Positions 49,859-60,680 of a stretch of 64,000 bases of DNA are shown here, piece by piece. The position numbers and the translations under genes were made by a program. This stretch comes from Gemmatimonadota bacterium. Its GTDB lineage: Bacteria > Gemmatimonadota > Gemmatimonadetes > Longimicrobiales > Gaopeijiaceae. Where the stretch lies: positions 62,001-126,000 of the forward strand of contig JAWKQO010000002.1 of assembly GCA_041390105.1 (NCBI GenBank). The letters are read 5' to 3'. The notes below the pieces were generated by a model, which was not told the origin of the DNA, did not search any database, and worked only from the letters and a program-made list of their open reading frames with translations. Numbering within the stretch: the first letter of the stretch is position 1; the number at the start of each line of letters is the position of its first letter.

Positions 49859-51982
49859 GTGAGGGGCCGGCGCCTCCTCTGGGTCGCGGCCACAGGGGCG
49901 GCCGTCCTGGCCGCGCTCACCTGGGTGGATTTGAGGCCGAAGGTCGAGAGCGACTTCTTCTTCTCGCCGGACGATCCCCAGCTCCGCACCACGCAGGAGA
50001 TCGAACAGCGGTTCCCGGGGGCCCAGCAGATCATCGTGCGCGCGGCCTCTCCCGACCCGAGCTCCGACGCCTACCTGGCGGCTCTGGCCGACCTGAGCAG
50101 TGCCCTGCAGGCCGTGCCCGGCGTGACCCGCCTCAACAGCGTGACCACGGAGCGCGTGGGTCGTAGCCCGCTCTGGACCCGGCTGTTGCTCACCCCCGCG
50201 GAGGACGCCACCAATGTGATCCTGACCACGGAGACGGCGGACCCGGAGGCCATGGTCGCCGCGCTGGAGGGTGTGCTGACCACCCACGAGCGCCCCGACT
50301 TCGCGCTGCAGATGTCCGGTGTGCCCGTCATCGTCGAGCTGATCCGCAGCAGCCTGTTCCGCGACCTCCGGGTCTTCAGCGTCGCAGCGCTGGTCGTCTT
50401 CGGGTTGCTGACCGCGGTGATCTACCGACGCGCGGCCGTCGTCTGGGGGACTCTGCTGGCGAGTGGTCTGGCGTGCAGCCTCACGCTGCTGATCGATCAG
50501 GGGGTCGGCCTGTCCATTGGCCTGCTCACCGCCAACATCGTCACCATCGTCTTCGTGCTCACGCTTTCGCACGTCGTGTTCCTGACCGCCAACGCGCGTC
50601 GGTGGGGAGCGCAGCGGGCCATTCACCTCACCTTCCCGGCCTCGTTCTGGGCGATGGCCACGACGCTCCTCGGGTTCCTCTCGCTCACGATCGCCAGCGC
50701 GCGCCCCCTGCGGGATCTCGGCATGGCGGGTGCGATCGGGACCGTCGTTTCCATCCTGTGCGCCTACCTGCTGTTCCCTGCCTTCCTGCCGGAGCGTGCC
50801 GAGTCGGATGAAGCGCCGACGCCCACGACTCCGGACCATGACCCGCGTCGCTGGGAGCCGGTGGGCGCAACTCCGCCTCCCGCGCCCACTCTTCCCCACC
50901 CGCCTGCATCGTCGAAGCGCGGGCTGGCCGTCGTCGCGGCGCTGTTCGTATCGGTTGCCTTCATCGGTTTGGGCATCGGTCGCGTGGACACCGATCCGGT
51001 GCTGCTCAGCTACTTCAAACCGGGGACCGAGCTACGCGAAGGGCTGGAGGCCGTCGACCAGGACGGTGGCAGCAGCACCTTGGAGATCGTGGTGCGCGAC
51101 CGCAGCGGCGGACGTCTGGACGAGGACGAGAGCATCGCACGACTGTGGGCGTTCCAGGACTCCCTCGAGTCGATGGCGGAAGTCGGAGTGGTCGTCTCGG
51201 CTCCGGTGCTGATCGGCCATGCGCGGTTGCAGCCGCTGGCGGGATTCTTGAGTACCCGCCAGTTGGCCGACATCCTGGAGTCCCCCGCCCAGGGGCGGAT
51301 CGGTCGGGCCTTCCTTTCCTCGGATCGGCAGGAGACGCGCTTCCTGGCTCGCATGCACGAGGCGGAGCGGACGCAAACGCGCGCCGACATCATCGAGGGG
51401 ATCCGCGTCAAGGCAGCGCAGGTAGGCCTGCAACCGGTGTTGGTGGGTGGAGTCTACGAGCTACAGGGGCAATTGGGACGGCTGATCGCGTCGAGTCTCC
51501 GCCTGGGACTGGGCGGGCTGCTGCTCCTGTTCATCGGCATCGGGCTCGTGGTCTCGAGGTCCGGCCGCGTCACCGGGGTGATGTTCGCGTGCCTTCTTTC
51601 CATCCCCCTCGTTGTACTGGGAACGTTCGGGCACCTGCGCATCCCGATCGACATGATCACGTCACCTGCGGCCAACGTGGCGCTGGCGCTCGGCGTCGAC
51701 TCCATGATCCACCTGGTGCTGCGGGCCCGCGCGCTGGGCGACTGGAACGAAGCGCGTCGTCAGATGACCCAACCGGTGCTGGCGGCGACGCTCATCATCG
51801 CGGCCGGCTTCGGTCTCTTCGGACTCTCGACCTTCCCCCCTACGGCGCGGTTCGGACTGGCCGTGATGCTGGGCACGACCACGGCGGCCACCATGGCCCT
51901 GCTGGTGCTCCCGACGGTGGGGCGGCATCGACTGGCGGGGGCGCTGATTCCGGTCAGATCCGGCGATCCGCCACAGCCTTGA
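49859..51982 (+). CDS. MMPL/RND-family membrane transporter
   Basis: 707 residues. The GTG start follows a purine-rich region. A helix at the N terminus is followed by an extracytoplasmic domain (about 28-165). A first bundle of about five helices follows (VFSVAALVVFGLLTAVIY, SIGLLTANIVTIVFVLTLSHVVFL, ATTLLGFLSLTIA, IGTVVSILCAYLLFPAFLP). A second half repeats the layout (helix at about 360, external domain 385-540, helices to 700). This is the two-fold RND architecture. The helix with VTIVFVLTLSHVVFL and the later ALALGVDSMIHLVLRA are the usual proton-relay positions; here they show His and Asp. No cargo is predicted. Hopanoid or lipid export is typical for MMPL proteins. Confidence 0.87.
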   Translation: MRGRRLLWVAATGAAVLAALTWVDLRPKVESDFFFSPDDPQLRTTQEIEQRFPGAQQIIVRAASPDPSSDAYLAALADLSSALQAVPGVTRLNSVTTERVGRSPLWTRLLLTPAEDATNVILTTETADPEAMVAALEGVLTTHERPDFALQMSGVPVIVELIRSSLFRDLRVFSVAALVVFGLLTAVIYRRAAVVWGTLLASGLACSLTLLIDQGVGLSIGLLTANIVTIVFVLTLSHVVFLTANARRWGAQRAIHLTFPASFWAMATTLLGFLSLTIASARPLRDLGMAGAIGTVVSILCAYLLFPAFLPERAESDEAPTPTTPDHDPRRWEPVGATPPPAPTLPHPPASSKRGLAVVAALFVSVAFIGLGIGRVDTDPVLLSYFKPGTELREGLEAVDQDGGSSTLEIVVRDRSGGRLDEDESIARLWAFQDSLESMAEVGVVVSAPVLIGHARLQPLAGFLSTRQLADILESPAQGRIGRAFLSSDRQETRFLARMHEAERTQTRADIIEGIRVKAAQVGLQPVLVGGVYELQGQLGRLIASSLRLGLGGLLLLFIGIGLVVSRSGRVTGVMFACLLSIPLVVLGTFGHLRIPIDMITSPAANVALALGVDSMIHLVLRARALGDWNEARRQMTQPVLAATLIIAAGFGLFGLSTFPPTARFGLAVMLGTTTAATMALLVLPTVGRHRLAGALIPVRSGDPPQP

Positions 51983-52502
51983 GGACGTCCCACGCCGAGA
52001 GGATCCCCACGAGGTGGGCGCCGTCGAGCACGAGCAGGCGGTGGGCGCCCGCATCGACCATGAAGCGTGCGGCGTCGGCCAGATCCGCCCCGGGACCGAG
52101 CGCGTAGACACGGCGGGTCATGACGTCCCCCACAACGTGTTCTTCGAGCACGTCCCACTCGGGGCCGGGCTCCGAGAAGCGCTCGAACACGTCGGCGCCG
52201 GCATCTTCCCAGTAGTCCACGAAGTAGGGGCTGGCCGGCTCGGCCTCCTCCTCGTCGTCGACGGGGGTCTGCACCACGGCTTCACCCCACTCCATCAGGT
52301 CGGGTCTCGACGTCGGTACGCCAGGCTCCGACGCCTGGAAGTCCAGGATGTCGGAGGTCGAGCACACGCCGACCACCGCTCCGTCCGTCACCACCGGGGC
52401 CCCATGCACTCCGTGCTCCCCCAACTCCTCGACGGCCAGTCGAAGGGTGAGATCCGGCGTGAGCGTGAACACGTCCCGAGTCATCAGGTCGGATACCAAC
52501 AC
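51954..52502 (-). CDS. Tandem CBS-domain protein with acidic insert
   Basis: 182 residues from a GTG at 52502 with GGGAGG 5 nt upstream; an upstream GTG at 52556 lacks a site. Two CBS motifs are present: VSDLMTRDVFTLTPDLTLRLAVEEL with GVCSTSDILDF, and VVGDVMTRRVYALGPGADLADAARF with GILSAWDVLKAV, quoted in parts. A 60-residue acidic insert (PVDDEEEAEPASPYFVDYWEDAG) separates them. CBS pairs bind adenine nucleotides. The 3' end overlaps the convergent MMPL gene by 29 bp. Function is likely regulatory or sensory. Confidence 0.87.
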   Translation of the reverse strand: MLVSDLMTRDVFTLTPDLTLRLAVEELGEHGVHGAPVVTDGAVVGVCSTSDILDFQASEPGVPTSRPDLMEWGEAVVQTPVDDEEEAEPASPYFVDYWEDAGADVFERFSEPGPEWDVLEEHVVGDVMTRRVYALGPGADLADAARFMVDAGAHRLLVLDGAHLVGILSAWDVLKAVADRRI

Positions 52503-52837
52503 AGGAACCTCCCGGCCGCCAGCAGAGGGCGGGCCCCTGGTTGCCGCGGGGTCCACTTCGCATCCCTCCCGGTACGTCGCGGCCTATTCCAGACCAAAGG
52601 TCACAAAGCGCTCCGTCCGGGGGTGTCCGGAGCCGATGGCTCGCCTCCGTCGGGGAAGCCCCTCGGCGCGAAGGCGCGCCGGCACGTGAGCCTCCGGGCT
52701 GGCGGGGCGGTGCGGCGGAGGTTCCCCGACCCAGCGGGGCGATGCCGTCCCGACGGTGCGGTCGTCGATCTTCCCGTAGATCAGTGAGGCACCGACAGGC
52801 CGCACCGTTCGTTCAGAGGAGTGGCCGAGGAGGGTTC
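52503..52837. other. 335-bp intergenic region between divergent CBS genes
   Basis: This gap between 51954-52502 (minus) and 52838-53260 (plus) contains no convincing gene. It is GC-rich with no clear -35/-10, no long palindrome and no tRNA. The GAGGAGT about 20 bp upstream of ATG 52838 is the only site of note. Open frames here are short and lack family resemblance. Confidence 0.5.
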
Positions 52838-53260
52838 ATGTCAGCTGGCAGGATCTGTACGCGTGTTGTCCAAACCGCCACCGCGCACGAGCCGGTCTTC
52901 GACGCGGCTCGCAGGATGCGGGACCACCACGTCGGCACCTTGGTGGTGGTCGATGACGATCGCCGCCCGATCGGGATCGTGACCGACCGCGACCTCACCG
53001 TCCGTTGCGTCGCGGAAGGCTGCAATCCCGCGAACACGCACCTCTCGGACGTCATGACCCGGGTCGTGAGTTGTGTCGAAGAGGACACGCCGATCGAGGC
53101 CGCGCTTTCGACCATGGCCGCCGCCAAGACGCGCCGCATGGTCGTCACCGGCACGGACGGTCGCCTGGAGGGGGTGCTTTCCCTCGACGACGTCATCGAC
53201 CTGCTTGTGGAGGAGGCCGGCACGATTGGACGGTTGCTCCGCTCGCAGGCGCCCGTCTAG
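52838..53260 (+). CDS. Tandem CBS-domain protein
   Basis: 140 residues, essentially two CBS domains in one Bateman module: HEPVFDAARRMRDHHVGTLVVVDDDRRPIGIVTDRDL and LSDVMTRVVSCVEEDTPIEAALSTM, then GRLEGVLSLDDVIDLLVEEAG, in parts. The IVTDRDL and GVLSLDDV motifs are typical nucleotide-binding strands. It is a stand-alone stress-type CBS protein, often linked to dormancy or energy sensing, and near a ribosome-hibernation gene. ATG 52838 follows GGAGGG at about 52829. Confidence 0.9.
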   Translation: MSAGRICTRVVQTATAHEPVFDAARRMRDHHVGTLVVVDDDRRPIGIVTDRDLTVRCVAEGCNPANTHLSDVMTRVVSCVEEDTPIEAALSTMAAAKTRRMVVTGTDGRLEGVLSLDDVIDLLVEEAGTIGRLLRSQAPV

Positions 53261-53271
53261 GAGGGCGATGC

Positions 53272-53304
53272 GCCGGGCCGATCCCGTCAGGGGGCCGGCC
53301 CGGC
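53272..53304. terminator. Stem-loop between convergent CBS and RaiA-like genes
   Basis: GCCGGGCCG (53272-53280) and CGGCCCGGC (53296-53304) are an exact 9-bp inverted repeat with a 15-nt loop. It lies in the 88-bp gap between the CBS stop at 53260 and the RaiA-like stop at 53349. Its position suits a terminator, but there is no T-tract and the loop is long. Confidence 0.5.
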
Positions 53305-53348
53305 CCAGGGCCCGGTGGGGAGCACGCTGGTGGGTCTGAGACCTCGGC

Positions 53349-53939
53349 TCACCCGGCGGGGGCTTCCTGCGTCCGACCCGTGGGAGCCACCCGGACGGCC
53401 TGGGGACCCTGGTCGCCCTGCTCCCACTCGAACTTCACTTCCGATCCCAGATCCAGTCCCCCGAAGCCGCCGCGCAGCACGCTGTTCTCGTGGAAGTACA
53501 CGCGCATGCCGTCCGACGACTCCAGGAATCCGTACCCTTCGCCGGGGAAGAGCTCGACCACGTGGCCTCGGGGAGAGGCCTCTCGTCGCTTCACGTCTCC
53601 CCGCTGCAGGTCGAGGAAGCGGTTCAGGCGACGCTCGGCCTCGTCGAACGCTTCGCCGATGGCCTGGCCGAGCTCCTCGTGGGCCTGATGGGCGGGCGGA
53701 TTCCGATCGACCACGATCTCTCCGCCCGGGAGCGTGAGGTCGATGCGGATGTGGTACAGGTTTCCACGGTTCTGGCTGCGGTGGGGCATCTCGCACATCA
53801 CCCGGCAACTCGTCAGGCGGGCGGCGGGGCGGTCCAATCGGTCCACCCGCTCGCGGATGAAGGAGTCGATGGACGCGGAGGGCTCCAGGTGCCGATAGCT
53901 CAGTTCCAGTGGGATCTGCATGGGCTCATCTTTCGACAT
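53349..53939 (-). CDS. RaiA/HPF-family ribosome-associated protein fused to a cold-shock domain
   Basis: 196 residues. The N-terminal part (about 7-115) matches the HPF/RaiA (S30AE) fold: MQIPLELSYRHLEPSASIDSFIRERVDRLDR, then CRVMCEMPHRSQNRGNLYHIRIDLTLPGGEIVV and AIGEAFDEAERRLNRFLD, in parts. The C-terminal part (about 130-190) is a cold-shock domain: GHVVELFPGEGYGFLESSDGMRVYFHENSVLRGGFGGL, then GSEVKFEWEQGDQGPQAVRV, in parts, with RNP-like aromatics (GYGFL, VYFHE). ATG 53939 and 53921 are both possible; neither has a clear ribosome site. The likely role is ribosome hibernation with an RNA-binding tail. It converges with the CBS gene. Confidence 0.85.
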   Translation of the reverse strand: MSKDEPMQIPLELSYRHLEPSASIDSFIRERVDRLDRPAARLTSCRVMCEMPHRSQNRGNLYHIRIDLTLPGGEIVVDRNPPAHQAHEELGQAIGEAFDEAERRLNRFLDLQRGDVKRREASPRGHVVELFPGEGYGFLESSDGMRVYFHENSVLRGGFGGLDLGSEVKFEWEQGDQGPQAVRVAPTGRTQEAPAG

Positions 53940-54167
53940 AGAGAAGAACACCGCAGGAGGAAGGGTCGGCGCCAGCATCGCCGCGCCGACACCTCCCCAG
54001 GATGGCAATTCCAGCGGCAGCGGGCCGTAGGGAGGGCTCCGCATGCGGATGAGGGGGCGGTCCCGGAATCGGACCGGCGCCGCCCACCGCCGGGGCGTCG
54101 CGCCTTGCCCTCGGGCGGCGAGGGGGGGAGTGTGTAGGACCATTCCTTACGCTGACACGACTACGCC

Positions 54168-56243
<2,076 letters not shown>

Positions 56244-56264
56244 CGAGCGAGGCGCAGTAGCGGG

Positions 56265-59200
56265 CTACACGTACTCGTCCCAGGCTCGGATCTCCAGCGA
56301 CTCCAGCGTGTGGTAGCGAAGCGCACCCGCGAGTCGCTGTGCCAACTGAATGTTGGTGACCAGCGGGATGCCGTGGTCGGCAGCGGCACGGCGAATCATG
56401 TAGCCGTTCTGCAGCTCCTCTTCCGACGCGTCCTTGGGGATGTTCACCACGAGGTCCACCTGGCGCTCCCGGATCAACTCCAGCGCGTTGGGGGAGCGGT
56501 CTTCCAGGGGCCAGGCGACCTGGCTGATCTCGATCCCACTCTCGGCCATGAACTGGGCGGTTCCCCGCGTGCCGTAGAATTGGACGCCCGCTTCAGCCAG
56601 GTTGCGCGTGCTTTCCAGGAATACCGCTTTGTGCTCCAGGGGACCGGTGCTGAGCAACGCGCGTCGAATGGGAAAGCGGAAGCCGACTGAGATCAGCGCC
56701 TTCAGGAAGGCGTCCTCGAAGTCGCTGCCGAGGCAGCCGACCTCGCCCGTGGATGCCATCTCCACTCCCAGAACCGGGTCCGCACCGGCAAGACGCATGA
56801 AGGAGAACTGCGGCGCCTTCACGCCGACATAGTCGAGCTCGAACAGCGAGCTGGCGACTTTGGGCGTGGGGCGCGACAGAATGGCCCGGGTGGCCAGCTC
56901 GATGAAATTGACCTTGAACACCTTGGAAGCGAACGGGAAGGACCGCGACGCCCTCAGGTTGCACTCGATCACCAGGATGTGGTTGTCGCGAGCCATGAAC
57001 TGGATGTTGAACGGCCCGTTGATGTGGAGCGCCCGGGCGATGGTCGCCGTGATCCGCTTGATGCGTCGAACGGTTTCCAGGTAGGTGCGCTGCGGAGGGA
57101 GCACCAGCGTGGCGTCTCCGCTGTGGACGCCGGCGTTCTCGATGTGCTCGGCGATGGCGTAGACCACGATCTCGCCGTCCCGAGCCACCGCGTCCACCTC
57201 GATCTCCTTGGCGCCCGTGATGAACTTGCTCAGCACGGTCGGATGCTCGGGAGACACCTCCGCGGCCTTGGCCAGCACTTCGCGGAGTTGCTCGGGAGAC
57301 TCGGCCTCGGCCATCGCCGCCCCCGAGAGGACATAGGACGGTCGGACCAGGACCGGGTAGCCGACCCGATCGGCGAAGCGCTCGGCGGCCGCCTCGGACG
57401 TGACCTCAGTCCACTCCGGCTGGGCCACGCCCAACTCGTCGCACAGTGCGGAGAACTTATGACGATCTTCGGCCCGGTCGATGCTCTCGGGCGGGGTCCC
57501 CAGCACGCGGATGCCTTCAGCGTGCAGCCTGGGGGCAAGGCTGTTGGGCGTTTGGCCGCCCATGGACACGATGACCCCCAGGGGCTGCTCGCGGTCCCAG
57601 ATCTCCCGAACCGTCTCCAGGGTGAGCTCGTCGAAATAGAGGCGCTCGCACTCGTCGTAGTCTGTGCTGACCGTCTCCGGATTGCAGTTGAGCATCAGCG
57701 TCGGATGGCCCAGCGCGCGCAGGGTCCGCACCGAGTTGACGGCGCACCAGTCGAACTCCACGGAGCTACCGATGCGGTAGGCACCGGAGCCCAGGACCAG
57801 CACAGCGTCCTTCCCGGAGGGCCCCAGGTCGTCTTCCGTTCCTTGATACGTCAGATAGAGGTAGTTGGTCTGCGCGGGGAACTCGGCACCGAGCGTGTCG
57901 ATCTGTTTCACGACCGGTCGGATCCCGTTCTCCACGCGCAGCGTGCGGACGTCCTCCTCGCTCCGCCCGCTGCAGCGTGCGATCTGCGCGTCCGAGAAGC
58001 CAGCGCGCTTCGCGTTGCGCAGCAGCGGTAGGGGAAGAACGCCTTCCCGGCAGCCCTCCAGCGTGGATGCCTGTTGCACCAACCCCTCGATGCGAACCAG
58101 AAACCAGGGGTCGATGCGCGTCAGGGCGTGAACGTCGTCCACGCTCATCCCGCGTTCGAACGCCTGCGCCAGCGCGAACACACGCCGGTCGGTCGGCTCG
58201 GCCAATTCACGCTCGAGGTCTTCGAAGACCATGGGTCCGTTGGCGACCACGCCGTCGGCCCCGGTATCCAGCATGCGGAGCGCCTTCTGCAATGCTTCCT
58301 CGAAGGTGCGTCCGATGGCCATGACCTCACCGACGGACTTCATGCCTGAGCCGATGCGCGTGGACACCCCACGGAACTTGCGCAGGTCCCAACGGGGAGC
58401 TTTGACGACTACGTAGTCGAGGGAGGGCTCGAAGCAGGCGCTCGTGACACCCGTCACCTTGTTCGGCACCTCGGTCAGACCATGCCCGAGCGACAGCTTG
58501 GCCGCGACGAAGGCAAGCGGGTAGCCGGTGGCTTTGGAGGCGAGTGCAGAGCTGCGGGACAGCCTCGCATTCACCTCGATGACACGGTAGTCGTCGGAGG
58601 CCGGGTCCTTGGCGAACTGGACATTGCATTCACCGATGACGCCCAGATGCCGGATCACGCGAATGGAGATCTCCCGCAGCCGGTGATACTCCACGTTGGT
58701 GAGCGTCTGGCTCGGTGCGACCACGATGGACTCTCCGGTGTGGATGCCCATCGGGTCGAGGTTCTCCATGTTGCAGATGGTGATGCAGTTGTCGTGGATG
58801 TCGCGCACGACTTCGTATTCGATTTCCTTCCAACCCAGCAGACACTCCTCGATGAGCACCTGGGGGGCATGGGAGAAGGCCACGGTGGCACGCGCGGCCA
58901 GCTCGGCCGGGTCGGTGAGCACGCCCGAGCCCAGGCCTCCCAACGCGTAGGCGATCCGCAGCATCACGGGATATCCGAGCTCGTCGGCGGCAGCCAGTGC
59001 CTCGGGCACGGACGAGACGGCTCGGCTCCTGGGCACGCGGGCACCGATCTCCTGGAGGGCTTCTGCGAACAGCCCGCGGTCTTCGGTGGTGCGAATGGTG
59101 TCGACGCTGGTGCCCAGCACGCGGACGCCGTGGCGTGCCAACACGCCTTGCTCTTCCAGCGCGACGCCGCAGTTGAGGGCGGTTTGCCCCCCGAAGCCCA

Positions 59201-59480
59201 ACAGGATGGCGTCCGGCGCCTCCTTCTCGATGACCCGCTCCACGAACTCGGGTGTGACGGGAAGGAAGTAGACCTTGTCGGCCAGGTGCTCGGACGTCTG
59301 GATCGTGGCGATGTTCGGGTTGACCAGGACCGTCTGGACGCCTTCTTCCTGAAGGGCCTTGATCGCCTGGCTGCCGGAATAGTCGAACTCTCCGGCTTCA
59401 CCGATCTTGAGCGCTGAGCTGCCCAGGATCAGGACCTTTCCGGGTAGGGTGAGGGCGCCCGCCGGTGCCTGCCGGCTCAT
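56265..59480 (-). CDS. carB: Carbamoyl phosphate synthase large subunit
   Basis: 1071 residues, the normal length. Two ATP-grasp halves are visible. The first opens KVLILGSSALKIGEAGEFDYSGSQA, and the second contains VLVLGSGAYRIGSSVEFDWCAVN. LGFGGQTALNCGVAL and VSMGGQTPNSLAPRL mark the corresponding loops. The C-terminal MGS-like regulatory domain ends HTLESLEIRAWDEYV. It makes carbamoyl phosphate from bicarbonate, ammonia and two ATP for pyrimidines and arginine. The ATG overlaps the carA stop by 4 bp (ATGA), so the two are coupled. Confidence 0.97.
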   Translation of the reverse strand: MSRQAPAGALTLPGKVLILGSSALKIGEAGEFDYSGSQAIKALQEEGVQTVLVNPNIATIQTSEHLADKVYFLPVTPEFVERVIEKEAPDAILLGFGGQTALNCGVALEEQGVLARHGVRVLGTSVDTIRTTEDRGLFAEALQEIGARVPRSRAVSSVPEALAAADELGYPVMLRIAYALGGLGSGVLTDPAELAARATVAFSHAPQVLIEECLLGWKEIEYEVVRDIHDNCITICNMENLDPMGIHTGESIVVAPSQTLTNVEYHRLREISIRVIRHLGVIGECNVQFAKDPASDDYRVIEVNARLSRSSALASKATGYPLAFVAAKLSLGHGLTEVPNKVTGVTSACFEPSLDYVVVKAPRWDLRKFRGVSTRIGSGMKSVGEVMAIGRTFEEALQKALRMLDTGADGVVANGPMVFEDLERELAEPTDRRVFALAQAFERGMSVDDVHALTRIDPWFLVRIEGLVQQASTLEGCREGVLPLPLLRNAKRAGFSDAQIARCSGRSEEDVRTLRVENGIRPVVKQIDTLGAEFPAQTNYLYLTYQGTEDDLGPSGKDAVLVLGSGAYRIGSSVEFDWCAVNSVRTLRALGHPTLMLNCNPETVSTDYDECERLYFDELTLETVREIWDREQPLGVIVSMGGQTPNSLAPRLHAEGIRVLGTPPESIDRAEDRHKFSALCDELGVAQPEWTEVTSEAAAERFADRVGYPVLVRPSYVLSGAAMAEAESPEQLREVLAKAAEVSPEHPTVLSKFITGAKEIEVDAVARDGEIVVYAIAEHIENAGVHSGDATLVLPPQRTYLETVRRIKRITATIARALHINGPFNIQFMARDNHILVIECNLRASRSFPFASKVFKVNFIELATRAILSRPTPKVASSLFELDYVGVKAPQFSFMRLAGADPVLGVEMASTGEVGCLGSDFEDAFLKALISVGFRFPIRRALLSTGPLEHKAVFLESTRNLAEAGVQFYGTRGTAQFMAESGIEISQVAWPLEDRSPNALELIRERQVDLVVNIPKDASEEELQNGYMIRRAAADHGIPLVTNIQLAQRLAGALRYHTLESLEIRAWDEYV

Positions 59481-60544
59481 CGGAGTGACCTCACGAAATC
59501 GGCGAACAGGGATGCGGTGTCGGTGGGTCCCGGTGACGCCTCCGGATGGAACTGGACGGCCCGCGCCGGAAGCGATTCGTGCCGTATCCCTTCGTTGCTT
59601 CCGTCGTTGGCGTTCCTGAACCACTCCCGCCACCCAGGTGGAAGCGTGGTGGCGTCCACCGCGTAGCCGTGGTTCTGGGAAGTGATGTGACAGCGGTGCG
59701 TGCCCACTTCCACACAGGGCTGGTTCTGGGAACGGTGGCCGTACTTCAGCTTGTAGGTGTCCGCGCCGGCGGCCAGCGCCATCACCTGATTGCCGAGGCA
59801 GACGCCCAGCATGGGAATGCCCTCGGCCAACGCCCGGCGCGTGTGTTCGACGGCACGCTCCGTCATCTTGGGATCGCCCGGACCGTTGGAGAGGCAGACG
59901 CCATCGAAGTCCTCGTCGAAGAAGTCATGGTCCCAGGGCACCCGGATCACGCGGGCACCGGCGGCCACCAAGCTGCGTGCGATCCCCTCCTTGGCGCCCA
60001 TGTCGACGAGGATCACACGCGGCCCGTCCCTACCATGTCGGGTCACCGTGGAGGGACTCGCTTCGGCGACCAGATTCCGCAGATTGGGATCGTGCCAGGG
60101 GACGTCCTCCTCCTCCCGCACCAGCTTCCCGAGCATGACGCCGCGCTCCCGGAGTCGCTTGGTCAGCGCCCGTGTGTCGATGCCCGCGAGTCCGGGGATG
60201 CCGGAGGCGGCCATCCATTCGTGCAGGCTCTGCGAGGCCGACCAGTGGCTGGTGTCCGCTGCCAGGGTCGCCACCACGAGGCCCCGAATCCGGATCGAGG
60301 TCGCCTCGAAGGTGCGGAGCAGGCCGTCGGCGTCCCACTCGACGGAAGGAACGCCGTAGTTCCCGATAAGCGGATAGGTGCAGACCAGGATCTGGCCTGT
60401 GTAGGAGGGGTCGGTCAGCGTCTCAGGGTACCCGACCATCCCCGTGTTGAAGACGACCTCGCCGGCGACACCCACGTCCGCCCCGAACCACGTGCCGGGG
60501 AAGCGGGATCCATCTTCGAGAAGCAGTGTGCCCGTGGCCGTCAT
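59477..60544 (-). CDS. carA: Carbamoyl phosphate synthase small (glutaminase) subunit
   Basis: 355 residues from ATG 60544, slightly shorter than the 382 of E. coli. The N-terminal domain has LEDGSRFPGTWFGADV and VVFNTGMVGYPE. The class I glutaminase has nucleophile C249 (GVCLGNQ) and H333/E335 (QFHPEASPGP). Position 252 is Asn, where most CarA proteins have His (CLGHQ). DMGAKEGIARSL and SNGPGDP complete the family set. It supplies ammonia to CarB, encoded next with an ATGA overlap. No purine-rich ribosome site precedes the ATG (a run of C and T), so initiation may be leaderless or unusual. Confidence 0.95.
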   Translation of the reverse strand: MTATGTLLLEDGSRFPGTWFGADVGVAGEVVFNTGMVGYPETLTDPSYTGQILVCTYPLIGNYGVPSVEWDADGLLRTFEATSIRIRGLVVATLAADTSHWSASQSLHEWMAASGIPGLAGIDTRALTKRLRERGVMLGKLVREEEDVPWHDPNLRNLVAEASPSTVTRHGRDGPRVILVDMGAKEGIARSLVAAGARVIRVPWDHDFFDEDFDGVCLSNGPGDPKMTERAVEHTRRALAEGIPMLGVCLGNQVMALAAGADTYKLKYGHRSQNQPCVEVGTHRCHITSQNHGYAVDATTLPPGWREWFRNANDGSNEGIRHESLPARAVQFHPEASPGPTDTASLFADFVRSLR

Positions 60545-60680
60545 GATGGGGGTCGGAGGGGAACGGGGGAATCGCAACGGTCGATGGAAGGAGTGTGCCA
60601 AGGCCGGCCCGCGCCGGCGCGGGTCTCCGCCCCGCCGCCGGCGTCGCGACCCCGGCCCCTCCTCGATCGCGGTCGTGGCT

